From assembly GCA_963840545.1 (NCBI GenBank), contig CAWIZE010000010.1:248001-312000 (forward strand): 64,000 bases of DNA, written 5' to 3'. Source of the stretch: JAKAWQ01 sp963840545. GTDB lineage: Bacteria; Pseudomonadota; Alphaproteobacteria; Acetobacterales; Acetobacteraceae. The notes beneath the pieces are model-generated. The model ran no database searches, was not told the origin of the DNA, and saw only the letters and a list, made by a program, of their open reading frames with translations. The position numbers and the translations under genes were made by a program. Positions 7,209-16,288 of this stretch are shown piece by piece. Every line of letters starts with the position of its first letter. Positions within the stretch are counted from its first letter, which is position 1.

Positions 7209-10166
7209 ATGCCGGTGCGCCGCAACAAGGGCGATCGCGGTTCGTTGCGGCGGTGCCGCCTGGCCGGCCGGGCGCCTCTCGCCGCGGTGATGGCCGCGGC
7301 CTTCGGCGCGCCCGCATTCGCCCAAGCGGTGGATAGATTTACGGTGGATACGGGGACGATCGAGACGGTCACGCTCGATTATACGCCCCTCGACTACGGC
7401 AGCACGGGCACCTTTCTGACGGGAATCCGCGGCGACACGCTCACCGGCCAGTACGTCATTCCGGGCAGCGGCGCGAATGGCGGCCTGATCTATACGAGCT
7501 CGACCGCGACGTGGACGGCTTTTCCCGAGGCGACGGCCAACGGGGTCAATTTCCCGGGCGCCATCGACAATACCCCCTACGGGCCGAGCTTCGGCTCCTT
7601 GGGCGGGATCCTGCGCGTCGTCGGCAGCGACCAGACCTCCGCTTCGTCGCCGTACGGACTCGGCTATCTCTACGATTCCGCGGCCCCGCCCGGCGAGAAC
7701 GTCACGACGCTGCAATACCCGAACCCATCGGGCGACACGACGCTCTTCACCATCGCCCACAGCACATTCGGCGAGCAGGCGGTTGGCAACTACGACACGC
7801 GGCTGGCGACCGGCAACGCCTTCATCTATGATATTTCCACCGGCACCTACACGACCAACGACAAGCCGGGCGCCGTCAGCACCACGGCCTACGGCATCTG
7901 GGGCGCGCTGATCGCCGGCGGCTATACGGAGGCTGGCCCGGGCGGCGGGCCGGGACCGGGGCACGCCTATATCTACGACGAGGCGACCGGCGTCTGGACG
8001 ACGTATGACTATCCCGGTGCGGTCGAGACCCATTTCGAGGGCATCACCGGTGGCGGGCAGGCGGGAACGTACAATCTCGCCGTCGATTGGGTCGATGCAG
8101 AGGGCGGCGCGCACGCCGCGGTGCTGCATATCGATGCGGCGGGGAACGCGACCTGGTACAACCTCGCCGTGCCCGGCGCGCTGGTGACCTCGGCGAACTC
8201 GATCTATGAGGGCGAGGTCATCGGGGTCTATGTCAATTCCAGCGGCATGGTGCAGGGTTTTACGGCCGAGGTGCCGGGCATCTACAACCCGATCGAGAAC
8301 AGCGGGACGATCGCCACGAATGCGCCGGGCGCGGTGGGGATCACGGCCGCGCCCGGCGACGACGTGCTCAATGACGGGCTGATCACGACCAGCGGCGCGC
8401 GCAGCCCGGGCATCGCGACCGACACCTACGGCGTCGTCACCAACAACGGCGCGGTGATCGTGAGCGGCGCGGGAAGTGAAGCGGTGGAGATGAACGGACT
8501 CGAGGGGACGCTGCTCAACGCGGGCCTGCTGCGCGCGGGACCGGACGGGTACGCGATCGCGACCGGGGCGACGGCGTCGGGCAGCATCGTCGTCAATGAC
8601 GGGACGATCGACGGGCCGGTGGATTTCCTCGCCGGCGCCGAGGCGCGCTTCGAGAACAGCGGCTGGCTCGGCATCAGCGCCCCGGGCACGGGGACGACGC
8701 ATGTGATCGAGGGGACCTTCGCGCAGACGGATTCCGGCACGCTGGCGCTCCGGGTGGGCGCGGATGGCGGCCATGACGCGTTGCAGATCACCGGCTCGGG
8801 CCAGCTCGCGGGCACCCTGACGCTCGAGACCGAGCGTGGTCTATATGCCGCGCAGACGGATTTTCCGGATCTCGTCACGGCGGGCGACGCGCTGTGGGGG
8901 AGCTTCGGCACGGTCGATTCGTCCTCGCCGTTCTTTCGCGTGAGCGTGAGCCCGGGCACGGACAGCATCGGCGCCGCGCTGACGCGGGTTCCGTTCGACG
9001 CATTCCCGGGCCTCACGCCAAACCAGGGGGCGATCGGCGCGGCGCTGGAGGCGGATTACCAGGCGGCGCTGAACGGCGGGGGAAGCACGGGCGGGGGAAG
9101 CACGGGCGGGGGAAGCACGGGCGGGGGCACCGAGCTGTTCGGGGGTCTGCTGGCGGCGCCGGCGGACCCGGCGGAGGTTCCCGCCGGCTACGACGCGCTG
9201 AGCGGCGCGGGCCTCACCGGGATCCAGCAGACGACAATTGACGCCAACTCGGATTTCGTCGAGGCGATCCGCCGCGAAGGATCGCTCTGGCTTGCGGGCG
9301 CGGGGCAGGCGGGGCCAGGCTCGTGGCGCGCCTGGAGCGAGGGGATGGGCGGCGGCGGCCAGCTCGACGGGGATCCGGGGGCGGGCACGCAGTCGCTCTC
9401 GATGAATTCCTGGGGCCTCGTCGCCGGCCTCGAGTATCAGCCCAATTCCGATTTCCTCGTCGGCGCGGCGGTGGGCGGCTCGTCATCCACCTATTCGGTG
9501 GACGGGCTCGGCACCAGCGGCACCATTCCCGGCGCCGAAGCCGGGATTTACGCGCTCGGAAGGTGGCATCGGTTCTACGCCTCGGGAACCCTTGCCTATG
9601 GTCGCTACCATGTCGTTTCGTCGCGCGACATCTCCGTTCTGGGGCTGGGGGCGGTGGCCAACAGCAGCTTCGACGAGGGCGCGCTCACCGGGCGTATCGA
9701 GAGCGGCTATGTGTTCAAGGCTGGCCGCATCAATGTGACACCCTTCGTGGCCTATGAGGGATCGGCGCTGTGGGAGCCCGGTTTTTCCGAGAGCGTCGCG
9801 GGCGGCGCCGTGCCGGTGGGGCTCGCGGTGGATGGGCAGACCACGACGTCCCAGCAGAGCTTTCTCGGTGTGCAGCTCGACCGCAGCGTGCCGCTGAGGG
9901 GACGCTGGACGCTCGAGAATTCGGTGCGCGCTTCCTGGGCGCGCGAGTTCGATACCGAGCGGAGCCTGACCGCGAGTTTCGAGGCGAGCCCGACCGCAAG
10001 CTTTTTCGTGCTCGGCGCGCCGGCGGCGAGCAATTCGGCGGTGCTGACCGATGCCGTCTATTTCGCGCGCGGGCCGCGGCTGGCGCTGTTTGCCGCCTTT
10101 GGCGCGGACCTGTCGGGGGAAGGACAGCTGGTGGGCGGGAGCCTTGGGGTGCAGGTGGCGTGGTAG
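7209..10166 (+). CDS. autotransporter outer membrane beta-barrel protein
   Basis: Type V secreted protein, 985 aa. A Sec-type signal ends near AAAFGAPAFAQA (about residue 40). The passenger (about 41-620) first has repeated beta units built on phrases such as AYIYDEATGVWTTYDYPGA and FIYDISTGTYTTND, then glycine/asparagine-rich beta-helix text (NSGTIATNAPGAVGITA). A GGGST linker (about 622-640) precedes the C-terminal translocator barrel (about 710-985). The last residues are LGVQVAW, with the terminal aromatic required for Bam-mediated insertion. ATG 7209 follows GCGAGGGA; a GTG 15 bases upstream is less likely. Passenger function (adhesion, enzyme, or matrix) is unknown. Confidence 0.88.
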   Translation: MPVRRNKGDRGSLRRCRLAGRAPLAAVMAAAFGAPAFAQAVDRFTVDTGTIETVTLDYTPLDYGSTGTFLTGIRGDTLTGQYVIPGSGANGGLIYTSSTATWTAFPEATANGVNFPGAIDNTPYGPSFGSLGGILRVVGSDQTSASSPYGLGYLYDSAAPPGENVTTLQYPNPSGDTTLFTIAHSTFGEQAVGNYDTRLATGNAFIYDISTGTYTTNDKPGAVSTTAYGIWGALIAGGYTEAGPGGGPGPGHAYIYDEATGVWTTYDYPGAVETHFEGITGGGQAGTYNLAVDWVDAEGGAHAAVLHIDAAGNATWYNLAVPGALVTSANSIYEGEVIGVYVNSSGMVQGFTAEVPGIYNPIENSGTIATNAPGAVGITAAPGDDVLNDGLITTSGARSPGIATDTYGVVTNNGAVIVSGAGSEAVEMNGLEGTLLNAGLLRAGPDGYAIATGATASGSIVVNDGTIDGPVDFLAGAEARFENSGWLGISAPGTGTTHVIEGTFAQTDSGTLALRVGADGGHDALQITGSGQLAGTLTLETERGLYAAQTDFPDLVTAGDALWGSFGTVDSSSPFFRVSVSPGTDSIGAALTRVPFDAFPGLTPNQGAIGAALEADYQAALNGGGSTGGGSTGGGSTGGGTELFGGLLAAPADPAEVPAGYDALSGAGLTGIQQTTIDANSDFVEAIRREGSLWLAGAGQAGPGSWRAWSEGMGGGGQLDGDPGAGTQSLSMNSWGLVAGLEYQPNSDFLVGAAVGGSSSTYSVDGLGTSGTIPGAEAGIYALGRWHRFYASGTLAYGRYHVVSSRDISVLGLGAVANSSFDEGALTGRIESGYVFKAGRINVTPFVAYEGSALWEPGFSESVAGGAVPVGLAVDGQTTTSQQSFLGVQLDRSVPLRGRWTLENSVRASWAREFDTERSLTASFEASPTASFFVLGAPAASNSAVLTDAVYFARGPRLALFAAFGADLSGEGQLVGGSLGVQVAW
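9075..9119 (+). repeat. three exact 15-bp tandem repeats in the autotransporter gene
   Basis: The unit GGCGGGGGAAGCACG occurs three times without a break and encodes Gly-Gly-Gly-Ser-Thr each time; a fourth partial unit follows. The block forms a flexible linker just before the barrel. Copy number could change by slipped-strand replication without breaking the frame. Confidence 0.95.
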
Positions 10167-10212
10167 GAGCGCGCAGGCCCGGTGGGTTGATCCGCCGTGC
10201 CTGCGGGGCGTG

Positions 10213-10965
10213 TCAGAGGAGGCCGGCGGCGAGATTGACCGAGAGGGCGAGGATCACCGTGTTGAAGAGGAAGGAGAGAAAACCGTGCACGGTGGCGAGC
10301 CGGCGGAGCTTGCGCGAGGTGACCTCGACGTCGGAGACCTGGAAGGTCATCCCGAGGACGAGCGAGAAATAGAGGAAATCCCAGTAGTCGGGCTCGTTCT
10401 CGCCGGGGAACTGGAGGCCGCCATCGACCTCGGTGCGGCCCGGGCTCAGGGCATAATATTCATGAGCGTAACGATAAGTGAAGGTGAGGTGCGTCATCAG
10501 CCAGGAGGCGAGGAGGGTCGCGACCACCAGCGCGAGGTGGAGCGGGTGGAAGCCCTTGCCGGTTGGCCCGATCGTCGAGAACTCGCCGAGGATGGCGGCG
10601 AAGCTGAAGGCGATGCCGGCGACGGTGAAGGTGAAGATGGTCCATTCGCCTTCCTCCTGCACCGCCGCGTAGCTGGGCATGCGGGCGGGATCGGCGAGCG
10701 CGAAGCGGGCGGCGCTGGAAAGGAGGAAGAGCAGGACGCCGATGTCCCAGGCGATGATCGCGCGGGTGAGCGCGCCGAGGGGGTGCGGCAGGAGGAACCA
10801 GGCAAGGACGCCCGCCGCGGCGCTGCCGAGGAGGAGCGGGCGGGCCCGGAGCGCGTGCCAAAGGGCGTGCCAAGGGGGCTGTCGGGGCGCGGCGGGGGGA
10901 GCTGGCGTGGGCATCGGCGCAGTCTGCACCGGTTGGCGGCGGCGGCGAAGCGGTTGGGAGAACAT
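10213..10965 (-). CDS. DUF1345 family membrane protein
   Basis: Polytopic inner-membrane protein of unknown function, about 250 aa. Four or five hydrophobic helices are visible (LLLGSAAAGVLAWFLLP, AIIAWDIGVLLFLLSSAARF, IFTFTVAGIAFSFAAILG, LVVATLLASWLMTHLTFTYR, FLSFLFNTVILALSVNLAAG). The stretch YRYAHEYYAL followed by PDYWDFLYFSLVLGMTFQVSDV is the recognisable signature of the DUF1345 family. The start is uncertain: ATG 10965 or ATG 10914, neither with a good ribosome site; the helices begin after both. It is convergent with the autotransporter gene and divergent from the MmgE/PrpD gene. Confidence 0.8.
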   Translation of the reverse strand: MFSQPLRRRRQPVQTAPMPTPAPPAAPRQPPWHALWHALRARPLLLGSAAAGVLAWFLLPHPLGALTRAIIAWDIGVLLFLLSSAARFALADPARMPSYAAVQEEGEWTIFTFTVAGIAFSFAAILGEFSTIGPTGKGFHPLHLALVVATLLASWLMTHLTFTYRYAHEYYALSPGRTEVDGGLQFPGENEPDYWDFLYFSLVLGMTFQVSDVEVTSRKLRRLATVHGFLSFLFNTVILALSVNLAAGLL

Positions 10966-11104
10966 CGAAGATCGATCATCGTCGAGGATGGGCGGCGAGG
11001 CGGGGTTCGTTGACAGGCCGCGCCGCCCGGCGGACGCTCGGCGCCGGCATCGACGGAAGGGCCGGGATGGTCGGACAAGGAAGAATCGCGCGGAGCCGGC
11101 GGGC

Positions 11105-12529
11105 GTGAACGGCGCGGCCGGCGAGGGTTCGGGCGAGGCGGCGCCAGGGCTCACAAATCATGTCGCCGGGTTCGTCGCCGACGCGCATGAGGGGACGATT
11201 CCCGAGGCGGTGATCGCAGCGGGGCGGAAATCGATCCTCGACGGGCTCGGACAAGCGGTGGCGGGGGCGGCGAGCGAGGCCGGGCGGATCGTCACCGCAT
11301 ATCTCCGCGACCTCGGCGGCACGGATGGCGGGGCGAGCGTGCTCGGCACCGCGTCGCGCGCGCCGGCGCGGTTCGCGGCCTTTGCCAACGGCATCGCCAT
11401 CCATGCCCATGATTTCGACGATACGCAGCTCGCGGCGGCGAAGGACCGCGTCTATGGGCTGCTGATGCATCCGACGGCCCCCGTGCTCGCCGGGGTGCTC
11501 GCGGTCGCGGAGCGGGAGCATTGTTCGGGCGCGGCGCTGGAGGCGGCCTATCACGTCGGCGTCGAGGTGTGCTGCAAGATCGCCGAGGCGGCAAATCCGC
11601 GGCATTACCAGGACGGGTTCCACACCACCGGAACCTGCGGCACCTTCGGCGCGGCGGCGGGCGTCGCCAGCCTGCTCCGTCTCGGGATCGCGGACGTCGC
11701 TGCCGTGCTCGGGCTCGCGGGCAGCCAGGCGGCGGGCCTGCGCGAGAATTTCGGCACCATGACGAAGCCGTTCCATCCCGGGCGCGCCGCGGAGAGCGCG
11801 GTGCTCGCCGCCGATCTCGTGCAGCGCGGGTTCTCCGCCACCCGCAACATCCTCGAGGCTGAGCGCGGCTTCTACCACGCCGCCTGCGGCGGCTGCGACG
11901 AGACGGCGATCCGCGGCAGGCTCGGCAACCCCTGGACCTTCGCCAGCCCCGGGATCTCGATCAAGCCGCACCCTTCAGGCTCGCTCACCCATCCGGCGAT
12001 GGCGGTGGTTCTCGAACTGGTCGAGCGCCATGACGTGCGGCCGGAGGATGTCGCGCGGATCCGGGTGGGCACCAACCGCCATATGCCGACGACGCTGCTG
12101 CACCACGACCCGCAGACCGAGCTCGAGGCCAAGTTCAGCATGGAGTTCTGTGCTGCGATCCTGGTGCTGCGCCGCCGCGCCGGGCTCGGGGAGTTCACCG
12201 CCGAGACGGTCCATCGGCCGGAGCTGCGGGCGATGATGGGAAAGGTCGATTTCTACGTCGATCCGGAGGCGGAGCAGGCCGGGTACGATCGCATGACGAG
12301 CCTGGTCGAGATCGTGCTCGCGGACGGCAGGCGGCTCGCCGGCCGGGCGGATTTCGGCAAGGGCAGCCCGGCCAACCCGATGCGCTGGGACGAGGTTGCG
12401 GCGAAGTTCCGCGAATGCGTGGCGTATGGCGGCCTGCCGGCGGGCCGGGCGCACGCGGTGATCGCGATGGTCGAGGAGCTGGACAAGGTCGCGGATGTCC
12501 GCCTTCTGACCGCGGCGCTGAGACTCTGA
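11105..12529 (+). CDS. MmgE/PrpD family protein
   Basis: Member of the 2-methylcitrate dehydratase/cis-aconitate decarboxylase/iminodisuccinate epimerase superfamily, 474 aa, cytosolic. The family core is clear: the N-terminal helical domain with IAIHAHDFDD near residue 100, the segment HTTGTCGTFGAAAGVASLLRL with its GTxG-rich loop, the GCDET-type stretch, and a C-terminal lid after SIKPHPSGSLTHPA. The start at GTG 11105 is the last candidate before the conserved region; longer frames upstream overlap the divergent DUF1345 gene and look non-coding. It is followed within 20 bases by a tartrate/malate-type dehydrogenase, which suggests hydroxy-dicarboxylate metabolism. The reaction itself is not fixed by sequence. 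Confidence 0.86.
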   Translation: MNGAAGEGSGEAAPGLTNHVAGFVADAHEGTIPEAVIAAGRKSILDGLGQAVAGAASEAGRIVTAYLRDLGGTDGGASVLGTASRAPARFAAFANGIAIHAHDFDDTQLAAAKDRVYGLLMHPTAPVLAGVLAVAEREHCSGAALEAAYHVGVEVCCKIAEAANPRHYQDGFHTTGTCGTFGAAAGVASLLRLGIADVAAVLGLAGSQAAGLRENFGTMTKPFHPGRAAESAVLAADLVQRGFSATRNILEAERGFYHAACGGCDETAIRGRLGNPWTFASPGISIKPHPSGSLTHPAMAVVLELVERHDVRPEDVARIRVGTNRHMPTTLLHHDPQTELEAKFSMEFCAAILVLRRRAGLGEFTAETVHRPELRAMMGKVDFYVDPEAEQAGYDRMTSLVEIVLADGRRLAGRADFGKGSPANPMRWDEVAAKFRECVAYGGLPAGRAHAVIAMVEELDKVADVRLLTAALRL

Positions 12530-12546
12530 GCGCGGATGTGAAAGAG

Positions 12547-13635
12547 ATGACGCTTCGCACCTTGAGGATCGCGGCCATTCCCGCCGACGGCATCGGCCCC
12601 GAGGTGGTGGAGGCCGCGCTCGAGGCGCTGGCGGCCCTGGCTGCGGCGGATGGCGGGTTCCGCCTCGCGGTGGAGCGCTTCGACTGGGGCAGCGCGCGCT
12701 ATCATCGCACGGGCAGCTACATGCCCGAGGACGGGCTGCGGCAGCTGCGCGCGCACGACGCGATCCTCTTCGGCGCCGTCGGCGCCCCCGAGGTGCCGGA
12801 CCATGTCAGCCTCTGGGGCCTGCGCCTGCCGATCTGCCAGGGATTCGACCAGTACGCCAATGTCCGCCCGACGCGCGTGCTGCCGGGCGTTCGGAGCCCG
12901 CTCCGCGACCTGGCGCCGGGCGGGCTCGATTGGCTGATCATCCGCGAGAACAGCGAGGGCGAGTATGCCGGGCATGGCGGGCGGGCGCATCGCGGCCTGC
13001 CCGAGGAGGTGGCGACGGAGACCGCGATCTTCACCCGCCGCGGGGTGGAACGGATCATGCGCTACGCGTTCGACTGCGCCCGGGCGCGGCCGCGCCGGCA
13101 CCTCACGGTGGTGACGAAGAGCAATGCGCAGCGCTTCGGGATGGTGTTCTGGGACGAGATGGCGGCGATGGTCGCGGCCGACTATCCGGATGTGGCGTGG
13201 GACAAGGAGCTGGTCGATGCGATGACCGTGCGCATGGTGCGCGCGCCGCAGAGCCTCGATACGATCGTTGCGACGAACCTGCACGCGGACATCCTTTCGG
13301 ACCTCGCCGCCGCGCTGGCGGGCTCGCTCGGGATCGCGCCCACCGCCAATGTCGATCCCGAGCGGCGGGCGCCGAGCATGTTCGAGCCGATCCACGGCAG
13401 CGCCTTCGATATCACGGGCAAGGGAATCGCCAACCCGGTGGCGAGCTTCTGGACCGCCTCGCTCATGCTCGAGCATCTCGGCCTGCGCGCGGCGGCGGCG
13501 CGGCTGATGACGGCGGTCGAGCAGGTGTGCGCGGCCGGGATTCTGACGCCGGATCTCGGCGGCACGGCGCGGACCGTGGAGGTCACGCGGGCGGTGTGCG
13601 AGGCGCTCGCCGGCAGCAACGCGCCGGCGGTGTAG
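12547..13635 (+). CDS. tartrate/D-malate dehydrogenase-type enzyme (isocitrate/isopropylmalate DH family)
   Basis: NAD-dependent, metal-dependent beta-decarboxylating dehydrogenase of 362 aa. The N-terminus AAIPADGIGPEVVEAAL is the family opening; LIIRENSEGEYAGHGGR (about 127-143) holds the substrate-binding arginine and glutamate; VTKSNAQRFG carries the catalytic lysine; NLHADILSDLAAAL gives the metal aspartates; and HGSAFDITGKGIANP is the NAD-loop form typical of tartrate dehydrogenase/D-malate dehydrogenase (TtuC/DmlA) rather than LeuB. The start ATG 12547 is 17 bases after the MmgE/PrpD stop, so the two are probably one transcript. Assignment to tartrate versus D-malate is open. Confidence 0.9.
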   Translation: MTLRTLRIAAIPADGIGPEVVEAALEALAALAAADGGFRLAVERFDWGSARYHRTGSYMPEDGLRQLRAHDAILFGAVGAPEVPDHVSLWGLRLPICQGFDQYANVRPTRVLPGVRSPLRDLAPGGLDWLIIRENSEGEYAGHGGRAHRGLPEEVATETAIFTRRGVERIMRYAFDCARARPRRHLTVVTKSNAQRFGMVFWDEMAAMVAADYPDVAWDKELVDAMTVRMVRAPQSLDTIVATNLHADILSDLAAALAGSLGIAPTANVDPERRAPSMFEPIHGSAFDITGKGIANPVASFWTASLMLEHLGLRAAAARLMTAVEQVCAAGILTPDLGGTARTVEVTRAVCEALAGSNAPAV

Positions 13636-13653
13636 CCCGGCCCGGTCAGGCGG

Positions 13654-14562
13654 CTATTGCGCGGCGCGGGCCTCGCGGAGCGCGGGGGCGAAGAATTCGT
13701 AGAGCGCGGCCAAGGTTTCGTCGGGGCACTCCTCCTGGAGGTAATGGCCCGAGGGGACAGTGGCCGCGGCGACGATGTCGCTCGCGTAGCGCGCCCAGAT
13801 CGCCGCCGCGTCGTGATTGCGCCCGACGCCGCCCTTCTTCCCCCAGAGGATGAGCGCGGGACAGGCGACGCGGCGGCCGGAGGCGAAATCCTCCGTGTCC
13901 ATCGGCAGGTCGACCGCGACGGTGGCGCGATAATCCTCGCACATCGCGTGGATGGTCTCGGGGTTGCGGATGCAGCGGATATAGTCGGCCAGCGCCTCGG
14001 GGCCGAAGAAGCTGGTCCCCTGGTCGGTCTTGGCGAGCTTGCGGCGGATGAAGAACTCGGGATCGGCGCCGATCATGCGCTCCGGCATCGGGCTCGGCTG
14101 GATCATGAAGAACCAGTGCCAGGAGAACGTCGCCCACTGGCGCGTGACGTTGTTGAGCAGATGATGCTGCGGCAGCATGTCGAGGAAGGCCGCGCGCAGG
14201 ATGCGCTCCGGGCGGTCGAGGCACATGCGGTGCAGCACGCGCGCGCCGCGGTCATGCCCGGCGGCGTGGAAGCGCTCGAAGCCGAGCGCCTGCATGAGCT
14301 CGAACTGGTCCTCGCCCATGGCGCGGAAGGAATAGTTCGCGTGGTTGGGGCCGTCGGGCGGCTTCCCGCTGTCCCCGTAGCCGCGGAGATCCGTGCAGAC
14401 GATCGTGAAGTCCTGCGTCAGGCGCGGGGCGATCTTGTGCCAGGAGAGGTGGTTGAAGGGGTTGCCGTGCAGCAGGAGCAGCGGCGGCCCGCTGCCGCCG
14501 GTCAGGGTGACGATTTCGGCGCCGGAGGTGCCGATGATGCGTTTTTCGAAGCCTTCGAGCAT
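13654..14562 (-). CDS. alpha/beta hydrolase, fluoroacetate dehalogenase-like
   Basis: Cytosolic alpha/beta-hydrolase of 302 aa. It keeps the full fluoroacetate/haloacetate dehalogenase constellation: nucleophile Asp104 in GHDRGARV, Arg105 and Arg108 for the carboxylate, Asp128 and His273 (SGHYLQEE) for the charge relay, and His149, Trp150 and Tyr211 as the halide pocket. Spacing matches the characterised enzyme from Rhodopseudomonas with offsets of only 6-8. Known members attack the carbon bearing fluorine or chlorine and release halide and glycolate. The neighbouring zeta-class GST, which also handles alpha-haloacids in some organisms, is divergently arranged. Activity on a natural ester or epoxide remains possible. 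Confidence 0.83.
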   Translation of the reverse strand: MLEGFEKRIIGTSGAEIVTLTGGSGPPLLLLHGNPFNHLSWHKIAPRLTQDFTIVCTDLRGYGDSGKPPDGPNHANYSFRAMGEDQFELMQALGFERFHAAGHDRGARVLHRMCLDRPERILRAAFLDMLPQHHLLNNVTRQWATFSWHWFFMIQPSPMPERMIGADPEFFIRRKLAKTDQGTSFFGPEALADYIRCIRNPETIHAMCEDYRATVAVDLPMDTEDFASGRRVACPALILWGKKGGVGRNHDAAAIWARYASDIVAAATVPSGHYLQEECPDETLAALYEFFAPALREARAAQ

Positions 14563-14690
14563 GGCTTGGCTCCTGTGCGGCGCCGTCCGCCGGCGGGGTG
14601 TCGGCGGGGGTGAGGGTGGTGCCGCGGCGCCGTGCTGGCAATCGGCGATCGGCGGAATTAGTCTCGGCGGGCCTGGACGGGCCTGGGGGG

Positions 14691-15359
14691 ATGCGGTGGC
14701 GGGAAGGAAACTCTATTCGGTACTGGCGCTCGCAGGCGACCTATCGGGTGCGGATCGCGCTCGCGCTGAAAGGGCTCGTGGCGGAGATCGAGACGCTCGA
14801 CCTCATCAAGGGCGATCAGTTCGCGGCGGAGTATCGCGCGCTCAATCCCGAGGCGGCGGTGCCGACGCTGATCGAAGGCGAGGGGCCGCCGCTGACCCAG
14901 TCGCTCGCCATCCTCGAATTTCTCGAGGAAACCTATCCCGAGCCGCCGCTGCTGCCGAAGGAGGCCCGCGCGCGGGCGCATGTGCGGGCGCTCGGCCAGG
15001 TGGTGGCGATGGATGCGCACCCGCTCGTCGTGCCGCGTGTGCGGCATTACCTGATGCATGAGCTCGGGCTCGGCGAGCCGGTGGTGAAGAAATGGATCCG
15101 CCACTGGCTCGATCTCGGCACCGAGACGCTCGAGGCGCTGCTCGCGCGCGATCCGCGCACCGGGCGGTTCTGCGTGGGCGATGCGCCGACGCTCGCCGAT
15201 CTTTGCCTGGTGCCGCATGTGACGACGGCGCGGATGCTCTACGACGCGGATATTTCCGCGTATCCGACGGTGGCGCGCATCTACGAGGCGTGCATGGCGC
15301 TGCCGGCATTCGCCGCGACCGGGCCGGTGCATCAGCCGGACGCGCCGCTGGCGGGTTAG
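14691..15359 (+). CDS. zeta-class glutathione S-transferase / maleylacetoacetate isomerase
   Basis: Cytosolic GST of 222 aa. The N-terminal thioredoxin-fold part begins YWRSQATYRVRIALALKGL, matching the zeta-class signature in which Ser and Arg bind glutathione; NPEAAVPTLIEGEG and LTQSLAILEFLEE follow, giving the cis-proline and the gamma-glutamyl site. The C-terminal helical domain has GDAPTLADLCLVPHV. MAAI enzymes isomerise maleylacetoacetate to fumarylacetoacetate in tyrosine degradation and can also degrade alpha-haloacids. ATG 14691 is the closest start to the conserved core. Its stop overlaps that of the opposite-strand gene by 3 bases. No homogentisate-pathway genes are near. Confidence 0.88.
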   Translation: MRWREGNSIRYWRSQATYRVRIALALKGLVAEIETLDLIKGDQFAAEYRALNPEAAVPTLIEGEGPPLTQSLAILEFLEETYPEPPLLPKEARARAHVRALGQVVAMDAHPLVVPRVRHYLMHELGLGEPVVKKWIRHWLDLGTETLEALLARDPRTGRFCVGDAPTLADLCLVPHVTTARMLYDADISAYPTVARIYEACMALPAFAATGPVHQPDAPLAG

Positions 15360-16288
15360 GCGAGGCGGGCCCCGGGCGCGCGCAGCGGCACGCGCTTGCG
15401 CGGCTCGCCATCCGCGGAAATCAGCCGTCTGTCATGCACGATGAGGAACGGCTCATAGGTCGAGAAGCCGAGCGCGGTTCGTCCGTTGAACACGGGAACG
15501 CGCGCGCCCATCCCGATGTGCCGCGTGCCCTCGCCGAGCCCGCCGCTCACCTCGAGGCGCGTCGTGCATCCCTGCTCATCGACGACGATCCGGTCGGCCG
15601 CCGCGGTCAGCACGGGCGTTCCGGCGCGAAGCTCGATCCAACCGTCGGGTGCGTTCTCGCCGCGGATCACCGCAAGCGCGACCTCGGCGACAAGCCAGGC
15701 CAGCCCGCGCGCCGGCCGGATGCCGTTATGCCGCACCGCGACCAGCGCGCCGGCGCGGCGCGAGCCGAGCCTGGCGCTGCCCCGGTCTTCCAGCCGTTCC
15801 AGCAGCCGTGCGTCCGCGCTGCCCAGCCTGCCGTCGGCGCCGATCGCGATCGCGCCGGCATCGGCCTCGGGGTTCTCCGCGAGCAGCGCCGCGACCGAGG
15901 CGGCCGGAGAAGCGCCCGCTTCCATGCGCGCCAGGATTTCCCGATTGAGCGGCAGGCCCGAGCGACCCGGCATGTTCGGGAATCGATGTCCCGTCACGAG
16001 GCCGACCCCGGCGGCACCCGCCACGAATTGCGTGAGCGGCTCCGGGCGGTTGGCGGCGCTCGACATCAGCGCCGCGATCGGCGCTGTCAGCATCTCCTCG
16101 GGGAGCTCGCCGAGGCCGCCGGTGCCGCGTGTCTGCGTCGCGGCGCGCGCGAGGCGGCCGTCGGCCGAGAGCGCGGCGAAGCTCGCGAACCCGCCGATCG
16201 CCCCCGCTCCGATGCGCTCCGCGGCGGCGAGTCCGGCGAGGATCGCCTGCCCCGCCCGCGGTCCGAACGCGGCGATGCCGATCGTCAC
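15356..16288 (-). CDS. conserved protein of unknown function coupled to Dpp transporter (DUF6963-like)
   Basis: 310 aa, start GTG 16288 overlapping the stop of the ATPase gene as GTGA, so translation is coupled. The protein begins VTIGIAAFGPRAGQAILAG and has alternating small-residue helices and strands: IGGFASFAALSADGRLARA, TGGLGEL, VTGHRFPNMPG, and HIGMGARVPVFNG near the C-terminus. This recalls Ntn-hydrolase-like proteins of unknown function found beside peptide/opine importers; I believe it is the DUF6963 type but cannot check. No signal peptide or membrane helix is evident. A role in processing what the transporter brings in is inferred only from the gene order. Confidence 0.7.
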   Translation of the reverse strand: MTIGIAAFGPRAGQAILAGLAAAERIGAGAIGGFASFAALSADGRLARAATQTRGTGGLGELPEEMLTAPIAALMSSAANRPEPLTQFVAGAAGVGLVTGHRFPNMPGRSGLPLNREILARMEAGASPAASVAALLAENPEADAGAIAIGADGRLGSADARLLERLEDRGSARLGSRRAGALVAVRHNGIRPARGLAWLVAEVALAVIRGENAPDGWIELRAGTPVLTAAADRIVVDEQGCTTRLEVSGGLGEGTRHIGMGARVPVFNGRTALGFSTYEPFLIVHDRRLISADGEPRKRVPLRAPGARLA

